A stretch of DNA of 64,000 bases from Micromonospora sp. U21 (GCF_018070045.1 NZ_JAGPYK010000014.1:108962-172961); one strand, 5' to 3'; shown: positions 1 through 9,099, counted from the stretch's first letter. The notes: a model not told the origin generated them from the letters alone. Numbers and translations are program-made.

Positions 1-777
1 GGAGGGACCAGCGGGATCGGTGCTGCGGCGGCGCGGCGCGTCGCCACATCAGCCCGACGACTGCTCCTGCACGGGCCGGAGCCACACTCGGCAGTGCAGC
101 CGCTTCTGGACGAGCTTCGCCGCGCCGGCCGAGCCGAAGTGGTCTACGCGCGGGCCGACTTCGACCGGCTGGACGACGTCGTGGCGCTGGCGAGGAAGGT
201 GGCCAGCGCCACCGAGCAGGTCGACGTGCTCATCAACAACGCGGGTCGCCCCGGCGCCGAGAGCCGCAGGTGCAGCACCGACGGCTACGAGGCGACGTTG
301 CAGACCAATTACCTGGCGGCCGTCCTGCTCACCGAACGACTCCTGCCACTCATACCCGCGACGGGCCGGGTGGTGCACGTGTCGTCCGCGACCCATCTCT
401 CTGCCCGCCTCGACCTGGACGACCTGCACTTTCAGCAGGGCTACCAGCCGGCCGCCGCGTACGCCCGGTCCAAGCTCGCGCTGGTCGCCCACGCCGCCCG
501 GCAGTCCCGGCACTACCGGTCCGGAATTGTCAGCGTCCACCCGGGAGTCGTCAACACCCGGCTGCTGCACGCGATGTTCGCTGTTCAGGGTGAGGATGCG
601 TCATACGGGGCTGCGAACGTCATCCACGCCGCCTGTGATCCGGGCGTGCCCAGCGGCGCCTACCTGGACGAGAGGCGGGTCGCTGAGCCGGCCGAACAGG
701 TCCGCGTGGCGAACTTCCAGGACGGCCTCCACCAGCGGACCATGGCGCTGCTTACTCCCTGGCTCGATGGGCGCTAG
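1..777 (+). CDS. SDR family oxidoreductase, 5' end outside the window
   Basis: Short-chain dehydrogenase/reductase, a soluble NAD(P)H-dependent enzyme of unknown substrate. The frame is open from base 1 and begins inside the nucleotide-binding motif (GGTSGIGAAAA, the TGxxxGIG signature), so only a few N-terminal residues are missing. Further on are the NNAG motif (LINNAG), the catalytic Ser in VVHVSSATH and the YxxxK pair in YARSKLA. The GTG at 94 would remove the cofactor motif and is not the true start. The Ser-Tyr-Lys set is complete, so the enzyme is probably active. It resembles the retinol-dehydrogenase/WW-domain-oxidoreductase-like branch. Substrate cannot be assigned. Confidence 0.85.
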   Translation, partial: GGTSGIGAAAARRVATSARRLLLHGPEPHSAVQPLLDELRRAGRAEVVYARADFDRLDDVVALARKVASATEQVDVLINNAGRPGAESRRCSTDGYEATLQTNYLAAVLLTERLLPLIPATGRVVHVSSATHLSARLDLDDLHFQQGYQPAAAYARSKLALVAHAARQSRHYRSGIVSVHPGVVNTRLLHAMFAVQGEDASYGAANVIHAACDPGVPSGAYLDERRVAEPAEQVRVANFQDGLHQRTMALLTPWLDGR

Positions 778-834
778 GACGTCGAGCACCCCGCCTGGTT
801 GCTCTTGGGTGACGAGTCCTGGGATGCTTCGCCT

Positions 835-1332
835 ATGGTGTCCCTCCCGGCGACGTTCGCCGAAGATGTGATCGACCAGCCGGCCAAGGCCCAGTTCGAG
901 GTGTTTCTCGATGAGCACCGCCGCGCGCTCAATGACTGCTTGGACGGGCTGACCGAGGAGCAGGCGCGCCGATCGATGGTGCCGTCCCGGACCACGCTGC
1001 TGGGCCTGGTGAAGCACGCGACCTTCGTCGAGAAGGTCTGGTTCGACGAAGCCGTCACGTGCCGATCGCGCGCCGAGATCGGCATCCCCGCGACGCCGGA
1101 CGAGTCGTTCATCCTCGACGACGGCGACACCATCGCCACGGTCCGGCGAGCACACGCCGAGGCATGCGAAGCGTCACGCCGCGCGGCGTCCTCCCTCGGA
1201 CTGGACGACATGGTGCACGGCAACCGGCGCGGCCCGCTCCCGCTGCGCTGGGTGTACCTCCACATGCTGCGCGAGCTCGCTCAGCACTGCGGGCACGCAG
1301 ACATCCTGCGCGAGCAGCTCCTGAGCGATTAG
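835..1332 (+). CDS. DinB/DUF664 family protein
   Basis: Four-helix-bundle protein of the DinB superfamily (DUF664 branch). Members are metal-binding and often thiol-dependent S-transferases related to mycothiol-dependent maleylpyruvate isomerase; individual functions are mostly unknown. The C-terminal signature LRWVYLHMLRELAQHCGHAD is clear. Its His residues, together with an earlier His in LVKHATFVEK, would form the usual three-His metal site. An upstream in-frame start at 799 is possible, but homology-like sequence begins only after 835. About 165 residues, the normal length. It lies 57 nt after the SDR gene and could be co-transcribed with it. Confidence 0.8.
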   Translation: MVSLPATFAEDVIDQPAKAQFEVFLDEHRRALNDCLDGLTEEQARRSMVPSRTTLLGLVKHATFVEKVWFDEAVTCRSRAEIGIPATPDESFILDDGDTIATVRRAHAEACEASRRAASSLGLDDMVHGNRRGPLPLRWVYLHMLRELAQHCGHADILREQLLSD

Positions 1333-1394
1333 GACGTGGCCTGCCGATCAGGGCGGGCCCCGAAGTTTGCTGCCTCGGCCCTAGCATTGGGACG

Positions 1395-1817
1395 ATGCAG
1401 GAGGTTCGGCTGACGGTTCGGCCAGCGAGCTTGGCGGATGTTCGCTCGGTGGTGGAGTTGCGCCTGGCCAACGCGGAGGCGCACCTCGCTCTCGACCCCG
1501 GCAGCTACCGCGTTCCGCAGCGCGAGGCGGTGGTGCGCCACTTCACGGCAATGCTGGCCGACGAGCCGAGGCGGGATGCTGTTCTCGTCGCTGAGACTCG
1601 TGAGGGCCGGGTGGTCGGGATGGTTGAGGTGCTGCGTCATCCCGATCCGCCCGAGCATCAGATCCTGCGTCCTGAGCCTTCGGCGCAGGTACACACGGTT
1701 GTACTGCCCGACGTCGGAGGATGCGGGGTGGGAGCAGCGTTGCTGGAGGCGGCCGAACGCTGGGCAACCGACCGGGGCATCACCTACCTGTCGGCCGGTA
1801 TCCATCCCAGTTGTTGA
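1395..1817 (+). pseudogene. GNAT acetyltransferase, C-terminally truncated
   Basis: GCN5-related N-acetyltransferase. The N-terminal strand-helix (VRLTVRPASLADVRSVVELR) and the acetyl-CoA binding loop, here GGCGVGAALLEAAERWA (R/QxxGxG/A type), are present. After YLSAGI the protein stops in a few unrelated residues (HPSC). The final helix and strand, normally carrying an N-A-x-x-x-F/Y-Y-x-x-x-G-F motif, are missing. The loss coincides with the truncated end of the convergent AlkD-like gene, giving a 38-bp overlap at 1780-1817. One deletion removing both 3' ends explains this. Acetyl-CoA binding may persist, but a folded active enzyme is doubtful. Confidence 0.75.
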
Positions 1818-2142
1818 TGCGGCCGGTGTTGGCCAGGATGAGGCGGAAGATCTGGCCCCGCTCCTCCTCGTCTCCCTTGGCGAACCTCCGCACCAGGACG
1901 AACAGCGACGTCAGCCTCTCCTCGTGCACGCTGCTGCTCAGCAGCTGCGCTGTCTCGGCCAGGGAGAGGTCGCGCCAGTACCGGGCCGCCACCCTGCGCT
2001 GATCCGGCACGGAGACACCGATGGCCCGGTCGCCCTCGCCGTACCCGCCCGGCATCATCTGCAGGAACCGGCTCGATCCCTTCGCCCGGCGTGGGTCGGC
2101 GAGGCGGGCGAGTTCGTGACGGACGTCGGCGGTCGTGGCCAT
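1780..2142 (-). pseudogene. AlkD-like DNA alkylation repair protein, C-terminally truncated
   Basis: N-terminal half of a DNA alkylation repair (AlkD/AlkC HEAT-like) protein. These enzymes remove alkylated purines and are usually about 220-240 residues; only 120 remain. Recognisable parts are MMPGGYGEGDRAIGVSVPDQRRVA and FVLVRRFAKGDEEERGQIFRLIL, then RINNWD. The family would continue here into the segment that carries the catalytic Asp. Instead six foreign residues (GYRPTGR) and a stop follow. The break falls at about 1800-1806, the same place where the GNAT gene loses its end. Without the catalytic half this is almost certainly inactive. Confidence 0.8.
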
Positions 2143-2271
2143 GACTGTGCAACCTACCGCGAGCTCGACATGCCGAACTCTCCGTCGGCGAGGATCGGTG
2201 GCTGGCCGATGAGTTTGGGATGATGCCCCGGTCTACCAACCGACACCACCCGACTCGAAGGGATCACCCTG

Positions 2272-2886
2272 ATGGCAAAGGTCATCTCCACGCTGTTCAT
2301 CTCGGCCGACGGTGTGGCCGAGATCGACCCCGACTGGCACTTCCCGTACTTCGACGAGAACATGGGTCGCGCGGTCGGCGAGGACTATGACACCGCTGAC
2401 GTGCTGCTCATCGGTCGCGAGACCTACGACAGCTTCGCCGGAGCATGGCCCGAGCGTGAGGCCGCGGGTGGGGAGGACGCACCGTTCGCCAAGCAACTCG
2501 GGGACGTGCGCAAGGTGGTCGTCTCGCGCCAGCCGCTGGAGTTTTCCTGGCGCAACTCCGAGCTGATGAAGGGCGATCTCCTCGATGCCGTCACCTCGCT
2601 CAAGGCCGATGCCGGCAGCAGAGGCATCCTCATCCCCGGGTCGATCTCCGTGGTGCAGCAACTGCTCGCCGCGGGCCTGGTCGACGAGCTGCGCCTCCTG
2701 GTGCATCCGGTAGCCGCGCGTAAGGGCCGCAAGCTGTTCGACGAGGGCGACGCGCCGTACCACCTGAAGATGACGTCGACGGAGGCGTTTCCGACGGGCG
2801 TGATCCGAGTGATCTACTCGCCGACCTCGGCACCCGCCAAAGTGGGCTACGACGAGGTCAAGGACCAGGTACCCGAGGGGCACTAG
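2272..2886 (+). CDS. Dihydrofolate reductase family protein (RibD C-terminal fold)
   Basis: Protein of the RibD C-terminal/DHFR-like fold, an NADPH-binding reductase family abundant in actinobacteria and mostly of unknown substrate. Typical features are the N-terminal strand KVISTLFISADGVAE, the segment DVLLIGRETYDSF and the C-terminal LVDELRLLVHPVAARKGRKLFDEG. The last is the family's diagnostic block. Length (204 aa) is normal. It ends in CTAG, which also supplies the stop of the convergent flavin oxidase, so the two genes overlap by 4 bp (2883-2886) without a spacer terminator. Confidence 0.85.
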   Translation: MAKVISTLFISADGVAEIDPDWHFPYFDENMGRAVGEDYDTADVLLIGRETYDSFAGAWPEREAAGGEDAPFAKQLGDVRKVVVSRQPLEFSWRNSELMKGDLLDAVTSLKADAGSRGILIPGSISVVQQLLAAGLVDELRLLVHPVAARKGRKLFDEGDAPYHLKMTSTEAFPTGVIRVIYSPTSAPAKVGYDEVKDQVPEGH

Positions 2887-4382
2887 ACCGTTGCCGGTGG
2901 AATGCTCTGCTCGTACTGGAAGACGTTGTGGGGGTCGTACTTCGCCTTGATTTTGCGCAGCCGGTTGAAGTTGCGTCCCCAGTAGGCGGTTTCCCACTCC
3001 GCCATTCCGATGTTCGGCACGTTGACGTAGGCACCGTCCACGTACGGCCGCAGTGCCTGGCCGAATTCGGCGATCCAGGTCTGGGCAATCGGGGTGACGG
3101 CGTCGCCGCTGTCTGGCTCTCCACGAGTGCCCCATCCGGCGCCGGGCTCGGAATAGAAAAGCGCGTTGCGATGCGGGAACGCCGTGCCGCCGCGGGGCTC
3201 GCTCGTTTGAGCCCCCGTGCCAAAGGCCTGAGTGAAGAAGTTGCTGTCCTCCGAGGGCGCGTTTTCCATGAATGTGCAGATCAGGTTGATCGCCTTTTCC
3301 GGGAATGGCTCGTTGGTGAACTGCGAAAAGAATTTCCAGTTCGCGGGCTCGTCCTCGGTCGGAATCTGGAATCCGGCATATGTGTCGCCCCAGCCCCCGG
3401 TCTGCACCGTTACCTCGGGATTGCCAATCGAGAGGACCGGCGCCAGCAACTCCTTTGCCTCGCCCTCCCCTCCGTCCGCGACGACCCCGAACAGCAGAAT
3501 CTGGGATTTGTGGATCTCCAGCTGGGTTCCGAGGCGGTTGTCGGCGAACGGTGCGGTGCGCTGCCATGTGTCGAAGACCCGGTACAGGTCGTCGAGGCCC
3601 TCCCAGGTCGCCTGGAGGTAGGCGACCTTCTTCAGGGGAGCCACCTTGTAGGTGAGTGAGGTGACGATCCCGAAGTTGCCGTTTCCCGCTCCGCGGAGCG
3701 CCCAGAGCAGGTCCGAGTGGTGCTGCAGGTCCACGTCGATCGCCTTCGCGCCGTCGGCACCCGACGCGACGACAATCTCCGCCCCGATCAGGTTGTCGCA
3801 GGCCATGCCGAGGTAACGGGTGAGGAAGCCGAAGCCGCCGCCGAGGGTCGCACCGGACAGGCCCACGCTTCCCTCCGTTCCGGTCGTTACCGCAAGGTCG
3901 TACTCACCGAGCGTGGTCACCGCCTCCAACTGATTGAGCCCGGCGCCGACTCTCGCGATGCCACTGGCGGTGTCGATGTGGGTCGACTTCAGTTCGCTGA
4001 CGTCGATCACGATGCCGTTGTCCACGTTCGACCAACCCTCGAGGCTGTGGCGGCCGCTCCGCACCCGCAGCGCGACGTCGTTCTGCCGCGCCCACGTGAG
4101 GGCGTTGACCACGTCCTGGGTCTCCTGAGCGAAGACGATGACCAGCGGATAGCGAACGAAGAGTTCGTCCCAGCCGAGGCTCGCATTCGCGTACCCGGGG
4201 TCCTGGGGACGGACGATGCGGCCGGTCAGCTTCGCCGGCGGGCATTTCGCGCTGACGGATGAACCCGAGCCGTCGGCTGCAATGGCCGGTACGTCGCTGG
4301 CCATGATGCCCGGCAGAACGACCGCCCCCGCGCCAACGGCCGCCGTCGCCTTGAGGAGGTCGCGACGAGACAGATCGCGCAT
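2883..4382 (-). CDS. Tat-exported FAD-binding oxidoreductase (berberine-bridge type)
   Basis: Flavin oxidase of the FAD_binding_4/BBE family (glucooligosaccharide oxidase and berberine bridge enzyme relatives). The N-terminus SRRDLLKATAAVGAGAVVLPG is a Tat signal, so export of the folded enzyme is expected; I chose the ATG directly before it. The FAD domain has the His of RSGRHSLEGWSN, the usual 8-alpha-histidyl attachment residue, and GATLGGGFGFLTR. The second covalent ligand, a Cys in bicovalent members, is not present: the sequence reads TTGTEGSVGL. A C-terminal BBE block (YWGRNFNRLRKIKAKYDPHN) is intact. Likely oxidises a carbohydrate or alcohol, producing H2O2. Substrate unknown. Length of 499 aa is normal. 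Confidence 0.85.
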   Translation of the reverse strand: MRDLSRRDLLKATAAVGAGAVVLPGIMASDVPAIAADGSGSSVSAKCPPAKLTGRIVRPQDPGYANASLGWDELFVRYPLVIVFAQETQDVVNALTWARQNDVALRVRSGRHSLEGWSNVDNGIVIDVSELKSTHIDTASGIARVGAGLNQLEAVTTLGEYDLAVTTGTEGSVGLSGATLGGGFGFLTRYLGMACDNLIGAEIVVASGADGAKAIDVDLQHHSDLLWALRGAGNGNFGIVTSLTYKVAPLKKVAYLQATWEGLDDLYRVFDTWQRTAPFADNRLGTQLEIHKSQILLFGVVADGGEGEAKELLAPVLSIGNPEVTVQTGGWGDTYAGFQIPTEDEPANWKFFSQFTNEPFPEKAINLICTFMENAPSEDSNFFTQAFGTGAQTSEPRGGTAFPHRNALFYSEPGAGWGTRGEPDSGDAVTPIAQTWIAEFGQALRPYVDGAYVNVPNIGMAEWETAYWGRNFNRLRKIKAKYDPHNVFQYEQSIPPATV

Positions 4383-4608
4383 GGTCGGTGTCCTCTCGAT
4401 CGGGTTACGCCAGTAATCGACCAAGAGAATTCTTGCTCTCCATCTGGCGGGCAAACCCACGGTAATACGGGAGGCTTCTTCGCAGATCGGACATCTTGTC
4501 GCAGAACCCGGTCGGGTGATCCTCGCCCCGCGCCCGTAATTCCATGCCTGAGGGCCGGAAGCGGGTCTGTCTGCCGGGTGACTGCGGGAGTACGGTGATG
4601 GCAGGTGT

Positions 4609-4627
4609 GCCGGGAAGCCTGGTCGGC
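4609..4627 (+). promoter_or_regulatory. Leader element copy A, before the ABC exporter operon
   Basis: GCCGGGAAGCCTGGTCGGC, preceded by GGTGT and followed by GTT. It ends 34 nt before the TTG start at 4662. The same 19-mer with one variable base occurs 33 nt before the CPA1 antiporter start and 32 nt before the NhaA start. GCCG and CGGC at the ends can pair. Constant sequence and spacing argue for a structured 5' leader or protein-binding site acting near the ribosome-binding site. Ligand unknown. Confidence 0.6.
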
Positions 4628-4661
4628 GTTCATGATCCACGTCGATCGAAAGGCTTGTCCG

Positions 4662-5555
4662 TTGACCGATTCCGCCCTGCGCACCGTCGGGCTCACCAAG
4701 CGATACGGCCGCCTGATGGCCGTCGACGACCTGACTCTCGAGGTCGCGGCTGGTGAGGTGTTCGGCTTCCTCGGCCCGAACGGCGCCGGCAAATCCACCA
4801 CGATCCGAATGCTGCTCGGTCTCATCCGGCCTACAGCTGGGCGAGCCAGTGTCGTTGGCGTCGACGCCGCAGACGTCACCCGTGCACACCAGGTACTGGC
4901 CTACGTGCCCGGCGACGTCGCGTTGTGGCCACATCTGACCGGCGCGGAGATCCTGCACCTGTTGGCGCGTATCGGGCCTGGCACCGATCTGGCCTACCAG
5001 GACGAGCTCATCGAGCGGTTCGTGCTTGATCCGTCCAAGCCGGCTCGTACGTACTCGACCGGCAATCGGCAGAAGGTCGCGCTGGTCGCGGCGTTCGCCA
5101 CCCGCGCGCCACTGCTGGTACTGGACGAGCCGACCAGCGGCCTGGATCCGCTGATGGAACGCGAGTTCCGCACCGCTGTCACACAGGCACGCGACCGCGG
5201 CCAGACGGTCTTCCTCAGTTCCCACCAACTCGCCGAGGTGCAGGCGATCTGCGACCGGGTCGGGATCCTGCGCGCCGGCCGGCTCGTTGAGGTCGCGTCC
5301 GTCGCGCGGTTACGTGCTCTGCAACGCGCCGAGGTGACCGTCGCATTCACCGGCACCCCACCGGCACTGTCTGCGGTGCCGGGCGTCGAGACGGTGGAGG
5401 CCATCGGCGACGGGCAGCTGCGATTCTTCCTGACCGGGCCGCCCGCACCCGCGCTGAGCGTCCTCGCCGAGGCCGACGTCACGGCGCTCACGGTGCGCGA
5501 GCCGAGCCTGGAGGAGATTTTCCTCGACTACTACGGTGCCGAGGCGGCGCGATGA
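4662..5555 (+). CDS. ABC exporter ATP-binding protein (DrrA type)
   Basis: Nucleotide-binding subunit of an ABC-2 exporter. Walker A GPNGAGKST, signature YSTGNRQKVAL (a modified LSGGQ typical of this subfamily), Walker B LLVLDEPTSGLDPL and the switch His in SSHQLAE are all present. A DrrA-like C-terminal extension follows. I chose TTG at 4662 because GAAAGG lies 8 nt upstream and the leader element has the same spacing as at two other genes; an in-frame ATG at 4632 is the alternative. The stop overlaps the ATG of the permease (ATGA), so the two are translationally coupled. Related pairs export antibiotics or other hydrophobic compounds; the substrate is unknown. Confidence 0.88.
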   Translation: MTDSALRTVGLTKRYGRLMAVDDLTLEVAAGEVFGFLGPNGAGKSTTIRMLLGLIRPTAGRASVVGVDAADVTRAHQVLAYVPGDVALWPHLTGAEILHLLARIGPGTDLAYQDELIERFVLDPSKPARTYSTGNRQKVALVAAFATRAPLLVLDEPTSGLDPLMEREFRTAVTQARDRGQTVFLSSHQLAEVQAICDRVGILRAGRLVEVASVARLRALQRAEVTVAFTGTPPALSAVPGVETVEAIGDGQLRFFLTGPPAPALSVLAEADVTALTVREPSLEEIFLDYYGAEAAR

Positions 5556-7165
5556 CAAACTTCGCGTTTACGCTCCGGGCCGCTCCGGGACAGGCCATCA
5601 GCCGCCTGGCACTCCGGCAGATTCGCCGGGGTGGCCTGCTCGTCCTGGCGTTCGCCGCAGCGATGCCGGCCATCGTGGTGGGCGGCTACGACAGCATGAT
5701 GTCCGACCCGGCCGCCGTGGCGAGCCTCGACGCGCTGGCCGGCAACCCGGCTATCCGCACTCTGTTCGGCGACCCGGTCGCGCTCGGCGAAGCCGGCGGG
5801 TTCACCGTGTGGCGGGTCGGAACCGTTGTCGCCGTCGTCCTCGGCGTGTGGTCGACCCTCGCCACCACCCGCATCACCCGAGGTGAGGAAGATGCCGGAC
5901 GCTGGGGTGTGCTGCTGGCCGGCCGGGTGCGGTTGCGCGATGTCGTGGGCCGGCACGTTGTTGTCGTCGCGCTCGTGCCGCTCGCCGCCGGTCTCGCAGC
6001 CGCCACGGCGCTGTCGAGCGCGGGACCCGACCGGGCTGGCGCGGCCGTGTACGGTGCGGGCCTGGCGGCCCTCGGGCTGTTCGCCGTCGCCGTCGCCACG
6101 TTGGCCGCGCAGATCTTCCCGGCCCGGGCCGCCGCGACCGGCGTCACGATCGCCGTGCTCGGCGCCGGCCTGCTGGCGCGCATGATCGGAGACGGTCTCA
6201 CCGCCCTCGGGTGGCTGCGCTGGCTGTCACCGTTCGGCCTGATTGAACTCAGCGCACCGTATGCGGGGAATCACCCGCTGCCGTTGCTGATCCTGCTCAC
6301 AGCGGCGATCCTCGTATACGGCGCCGCGCTGGCAGCGGCCGACCGTCGCGATGTCGGCGGTGGTCTCACGGCGCCAGCCACGGGCCGACCCGCTCGTCTG
6401 CGGTTACTCGCAACGGTGGAGGCGTTCGCCGTGCGCCGGATGCTGGCTCCGTTGGCCGGCTGGTCCGCCGGCGTCAGTGCCTACTTCTTGTTGATCGGTA
6501 TCACCAGCATCTCGGTGACGGACTTTCTGGCCGACAACGCCGCGTTCGTCGACGCCGCCGCGCAGGCGGGCTTCACCGAACTGGACAGGGTCGAGGGTTT
6601 CACTGCCGCGATCTTCGCCCTGCTCGCCCTCCCCGTCGGCGCCTTCACCGCGGTACGCATGGCCGCGTTCGTCGCCGCGGAGTTCGATCGTCGCCTGATT
6701 ATGCTGGCCGCCCAGCCACTGAGCCGGCTCCGGCTGCTCACGGCTGAGCTCACCGCGACGATCGGCGGAGCGCTCGTCCTTGTCACCAGCGCCGCGATTG
6801 CCACCTGGGTGGGCGTCACCGTCGTTGGAGGCGACTTCGCACTCAGCGCCGCACTGCAAGGTACGTGGAACACTCTGCCGATCGTTCTGCTCAGTGCCGG
6901 CGCCGCCATCCTCGCCACCGGCATCGCGCCCGGCGCCGTCACAGCCTTCGGCTGCCTACCGGCTACCGGTGGCTTCCTGCTGAAGGTGACCGCGGACAGC
7001 GCCGCCGCGCCGACCTGGGTGGCGAACCTCTCGCCCTTCGCCCATCTCGCACCGGTGCCCTTGGCCGCTGTCGATTGGCGGGGCGCACTCGTGATGACGG
7101 GTCTGGCGGGAGTCCTGACGACCACAGGCGCGGCCGCATACCGACGACGCGACCTGCGCGGGTGA
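5552..7165 (+). CDS. ABC-2 exporter permease, double-length
   Basis: Integral membrane subunit (537 aa) partnering the upstream ATPase. It has about twelve hydrophobic segments in two similar halves, the arrangement of the large actinobacterial permeases annotated as exporters of polyketide antibiotics. Each half has the characteristic WLRWLSPFGLIEL / WVANLSPFAHLAPVP segment before its last helices and ends in a D-R-R-D motif (AADRRDVGG, YRRRDLRG), supporting an internal duplication. It starts 4 bp inside the ATPase gene. The substrate cannot be predicted. Confidence 0.85.
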   Translation: MTNFAFTLRAAPGQAISRLALRQIRRGGLLVLAFAAAMPAIVVGGYDSMMSDPAAVASLDALAGNPAIRTLFGDPVALGEAGGFTVWRVGTVVAVVLGVWSTLATTRITRGEEDAGRWGVLLAGRVRLRDVVGRHVVVVALVPLAAGLAAATALSSAGPDRAGAAVYGAGLAALGLFAVAVATLAAQIFPARAAATGVTIAVLGAGLLARMIGDGLTALGWLRWLSPFGLIELSAPYAGNHPLPLLILLTAAILVYGAALAAADRRDVGGGLTAPATGRPARLRLLATVEAFAVRRMLAPLAGWSAGVSAYFLLIGITSISVTDFLADNAAFVDAAAQAGFTELDRVEGFTAAIFALLALPVGAFTAVRMAAFVAAEFDRRLIMLAAQPLSRLRLLTAELTATIGGALVLVTSAAIATWVGVTVVGGDFALSAALQGTWNTLPIVLLSAGAAILATGIAPGAVTAFGCLPATGGFLLKVTADSAAAPTWVANLSPFAHLAPVPLAAVDWRGALVMTGLAGVLTTTGAAAYRRRDLRG

Positions 7166-7346
7166 CCTGTTGTGCGTCGCCACGCGGACCGGAGCAGCGG
7201 GTATCAGTGCGGCGCTCGGTCTGCGTGGCGACGATCGACTGGACTGCACGGGCCGCCGGTTTGCCGATCTCCGGCAATGGCATCAGGGGGATGTCGGCCG
7301 GATGCTGCCCTGGATGCCGGACAGGGGTGACCGCGACGATGTGGAC

Positions 7347-8273
7347 ATGACAAGCGACATTGCCCTGCTCGCCGAGGACTTGACCAAGTTCTACGGTCAG
7401 CGCCGCGGCGTCGAGGGCCTTGACCTGGAGGTTCGTGCCGGCGAGGTGATGGGGTTCCTGGGACCGAACGGCGCCGGGAAGACCACCACGATCCGGCTGC
7501 TGCTGGACTTCCTGCGCCCGACCCGTGGAAACGCGACCGTCCTCGGGCTCGACCCGCGCCGGGACAAGGCCGCACTGCATCGTCAGATCGGTTACCTGCC
7601 CGGCGAACTCATGTTCCCCGGGCGGGACAAGGCGGAAAGCCTGCTGCGCTTCTTCGCTGAGGCACGCGGTGGTGTGGCCTGGTCGCAGGTGACGGATCTG
7701 GCCGAGCGGCTCGACCTGGACCTGTCCCGTTCGGTGCGCACGATGAGCAAGGGCAACAAACAGAAGGTCGGCCTGGTGCAGGCGTTCATGCACCAGCCGG
7801 CGTTGCTGATCCTCGACGAGCCGACCAGTGGCCTGGATCCACTCATGCAGCAGGAATTCCTGGCCATGGTCCGCGACGCCAGCGTCGCCGGGCAGACCAT
7901 CTTCATGTCCTCCCACGTCCTGGCCGAAGTGCAGCAGGCCGCCGACCGGGTCGCCATCGTCCGCGACGGCCAGTTGGTCGCGGTCGAACGAGTCGAGTCA
8001 CTCGGAAAGCGGGCGGTCCGCGCCGTCGAGATCCACTTCGATGATCCGGTGGAGCCGTCAGAGTTCAGCGTCCTGCCCGGGGTGAGCGACGTCGTCGTGT
8101 CCGGACCGGTGCTGAAATGCACGATCGACGGCCGCATGGACCCGCTGATCAAGGCAGCGGCGCGGCACGAGGTTGTGGACATGCTGTCGGCCGAGCCCGA
8201 TCTGGAAGAGACGTTCCTGTCGTTCTACTACCACGGGGAAGGAGCCGGCGATGCTTCCCGCGCTGGTGCGTAA
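7347..8273 (+). CDS. ABC exporter ATP-binding protein (second system)
   Basis: ABC ATPase with Walker A GPNGAGKTT, signature MSKGNKQKVGL, Walker B LLILDEPTSGLDPL and SSHVLAE, followed by a C-terminal domain of the CcmA/DrrA class. It is a clear relative of the ATPase at 4662. The GTG at 7341, 10 nt after GGGGTGA, is an equally good start; ATG 7347 adds nothing foreign. The 3' end overlaps the permease gene by 23 bp. Tandem placement with a separate permease suggests two exporters arising by duplication and divergence, not one heteromeric complex, because each ATPase is followed by its own coupled permease. Confidence 0.87.
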   Translation: MTSDIALLAEDLTKFYGQRRGVEGLDLEVRAGEVMGFLGPNGAGKTTTIRLLLDFLRPTRGNATVLGLDPRRDKAALHRQIGYLPGELMFPGRDKAESLLRFFAEARGGVAWSQVTDLAERLDLDLSRSVRTMSKGNKQKVGLVQAFMHQPALLILDEPTSGLDPLMQQEFLAMVRDASVAGQTIFMSSHVLAEVQQAADRVAIVRDGQLVAVERVESLGKRAVRAVEIHFDDPVEPSEFSVLPGVSDVVVSGPVLKCTIDGRMDPLIKAAARHEVVDMLSAEPDLEETFLSFYYHGEGAGDASRAGA

Positions 8274-9039
8274 GACCTGGCGTGACGACCGCTCGTCGTT
8301 GATCGGCTGGGCCGTCGGTGTTGCCGCTTTCACCGGGATTTACACCTCGTTCTACAGTCAGTTCCAGGGGGCGGCGGAGCTGAAGCAGGACGCTCTGCCC
8401 CAGGGCATGCTGGACTTCCTCGGAATCGCCGACATGCTGTCGCCCGCCGGCTACCTGCAGGCGACCATCTTCAGCCTGATCGGCCCACTGCTCGTCCTGA
8501 TGTGCGCCATCACGCTGATCGCCCGAACGATCGCTCGGCCGGAGGAGGACGGTGGCATGGAGCTGATGCTGGCCAATCCGCTGTCGCGAGCCGCTTTCGC
8601 CTGGCAACGTGTGGCCGCCGCCGGCAGCGCGCTCACGGCGATCGCCGCCATCCCGTGGATCCTACTGATGATCGTCGTTCCCTGGATCGGCATGGACATC
8701 TCTCTGTCCAGGGTCGCTGCCGCTTCGGCCGGCCTGGTGGCCCTGGTGTGGTGCTTCGCCGGCATCGCCTTCCTCGTCGGTGCCGCCACCGGAAAGCGGG
8801 GTGCCGTCCTCACGATCACCGGTGGTCTCGCCGTTGCCACCTACATGGTCAACGCCATCGGCGGCATGCTCGACGGGTGGCACTGGGTGCGCTGGCTCTC
8901 ACCGTTCCACTACTTCATCGGCACGGACCCGCTGCACACCGGCTGGCACCCGGTCGAGCTTCTCACCCTTGTGCTCCTCGGCGCCGCAACCACGACTGCC
9001 GGGGTGATCCTGTTCGACCGCCGCGACATCGGTGTGTAA
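8251..9039 (+). CDS. ABC-2 exporter permease (single-length)
   Basis: Membrane subunit of the second exporter, 262 aa with six hydrophobic segments. The start ATG at 8251 follows a strong GGGGAAGGAG site and begins MLPALVRKTWRDDRSSLIGW, a typical cytoplasmic N-terminus before the first helix. The block WVRWLSPFHYF and terminal FDRRDIGV match the ends of each half of the double permease at 5552. This one therefore corresponds to one half of that protein and must dimerise. It is followed after 60 nt by the PucR-like regulator in the same orientation. Confidence 0.85.
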   Translation: MLPALVRKTWRDDRSSLIGWAVGVAAFTGIYTSFYSQFQGAAELKQDALPQGMLDFLGIADMLSPAGYLQATIFSLIGPLLVLMCAITLIARTIARPEEDGGMELMLANPLSRAAFAWQRVAAAGSALTAIAAIPWILLMIVVPWIGMDISLSRVAAASAGLVALVWCFAGIAFLVGAATGKRGAVLTITGGLAVATYMVNAIGGMLDGWHWVRWLSPFHYFIGTDPLHTGWHPVELLTLVLLGAATTTAGVILFDRRDIGV

Positions 9040-9099
9040 ACCCGAGGCTGGTGGCCGCCGTCCACTGCCGTCCACCGGCACGCCGACAAGGAACAACCC

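Noticed and set aside
4560..4660. Fluoride (crcB) riboswitch before the ABC exporter, suggested by GGTGATGG near 4595
   Set aside because: The required downstream GCTGATG-type pseudoknot half and the AAxCxGCC segment are absent, and the conserved part is instead the 19-nt element shared with the antiporters.
4383..5228. N-terminal extension of the FAD oxidoreductase to 5228
   Set aside because: The frame is open, but it runs antisense through the ABC ATPase gene; the Tat signal directly after ATG 4382 fixes the start.
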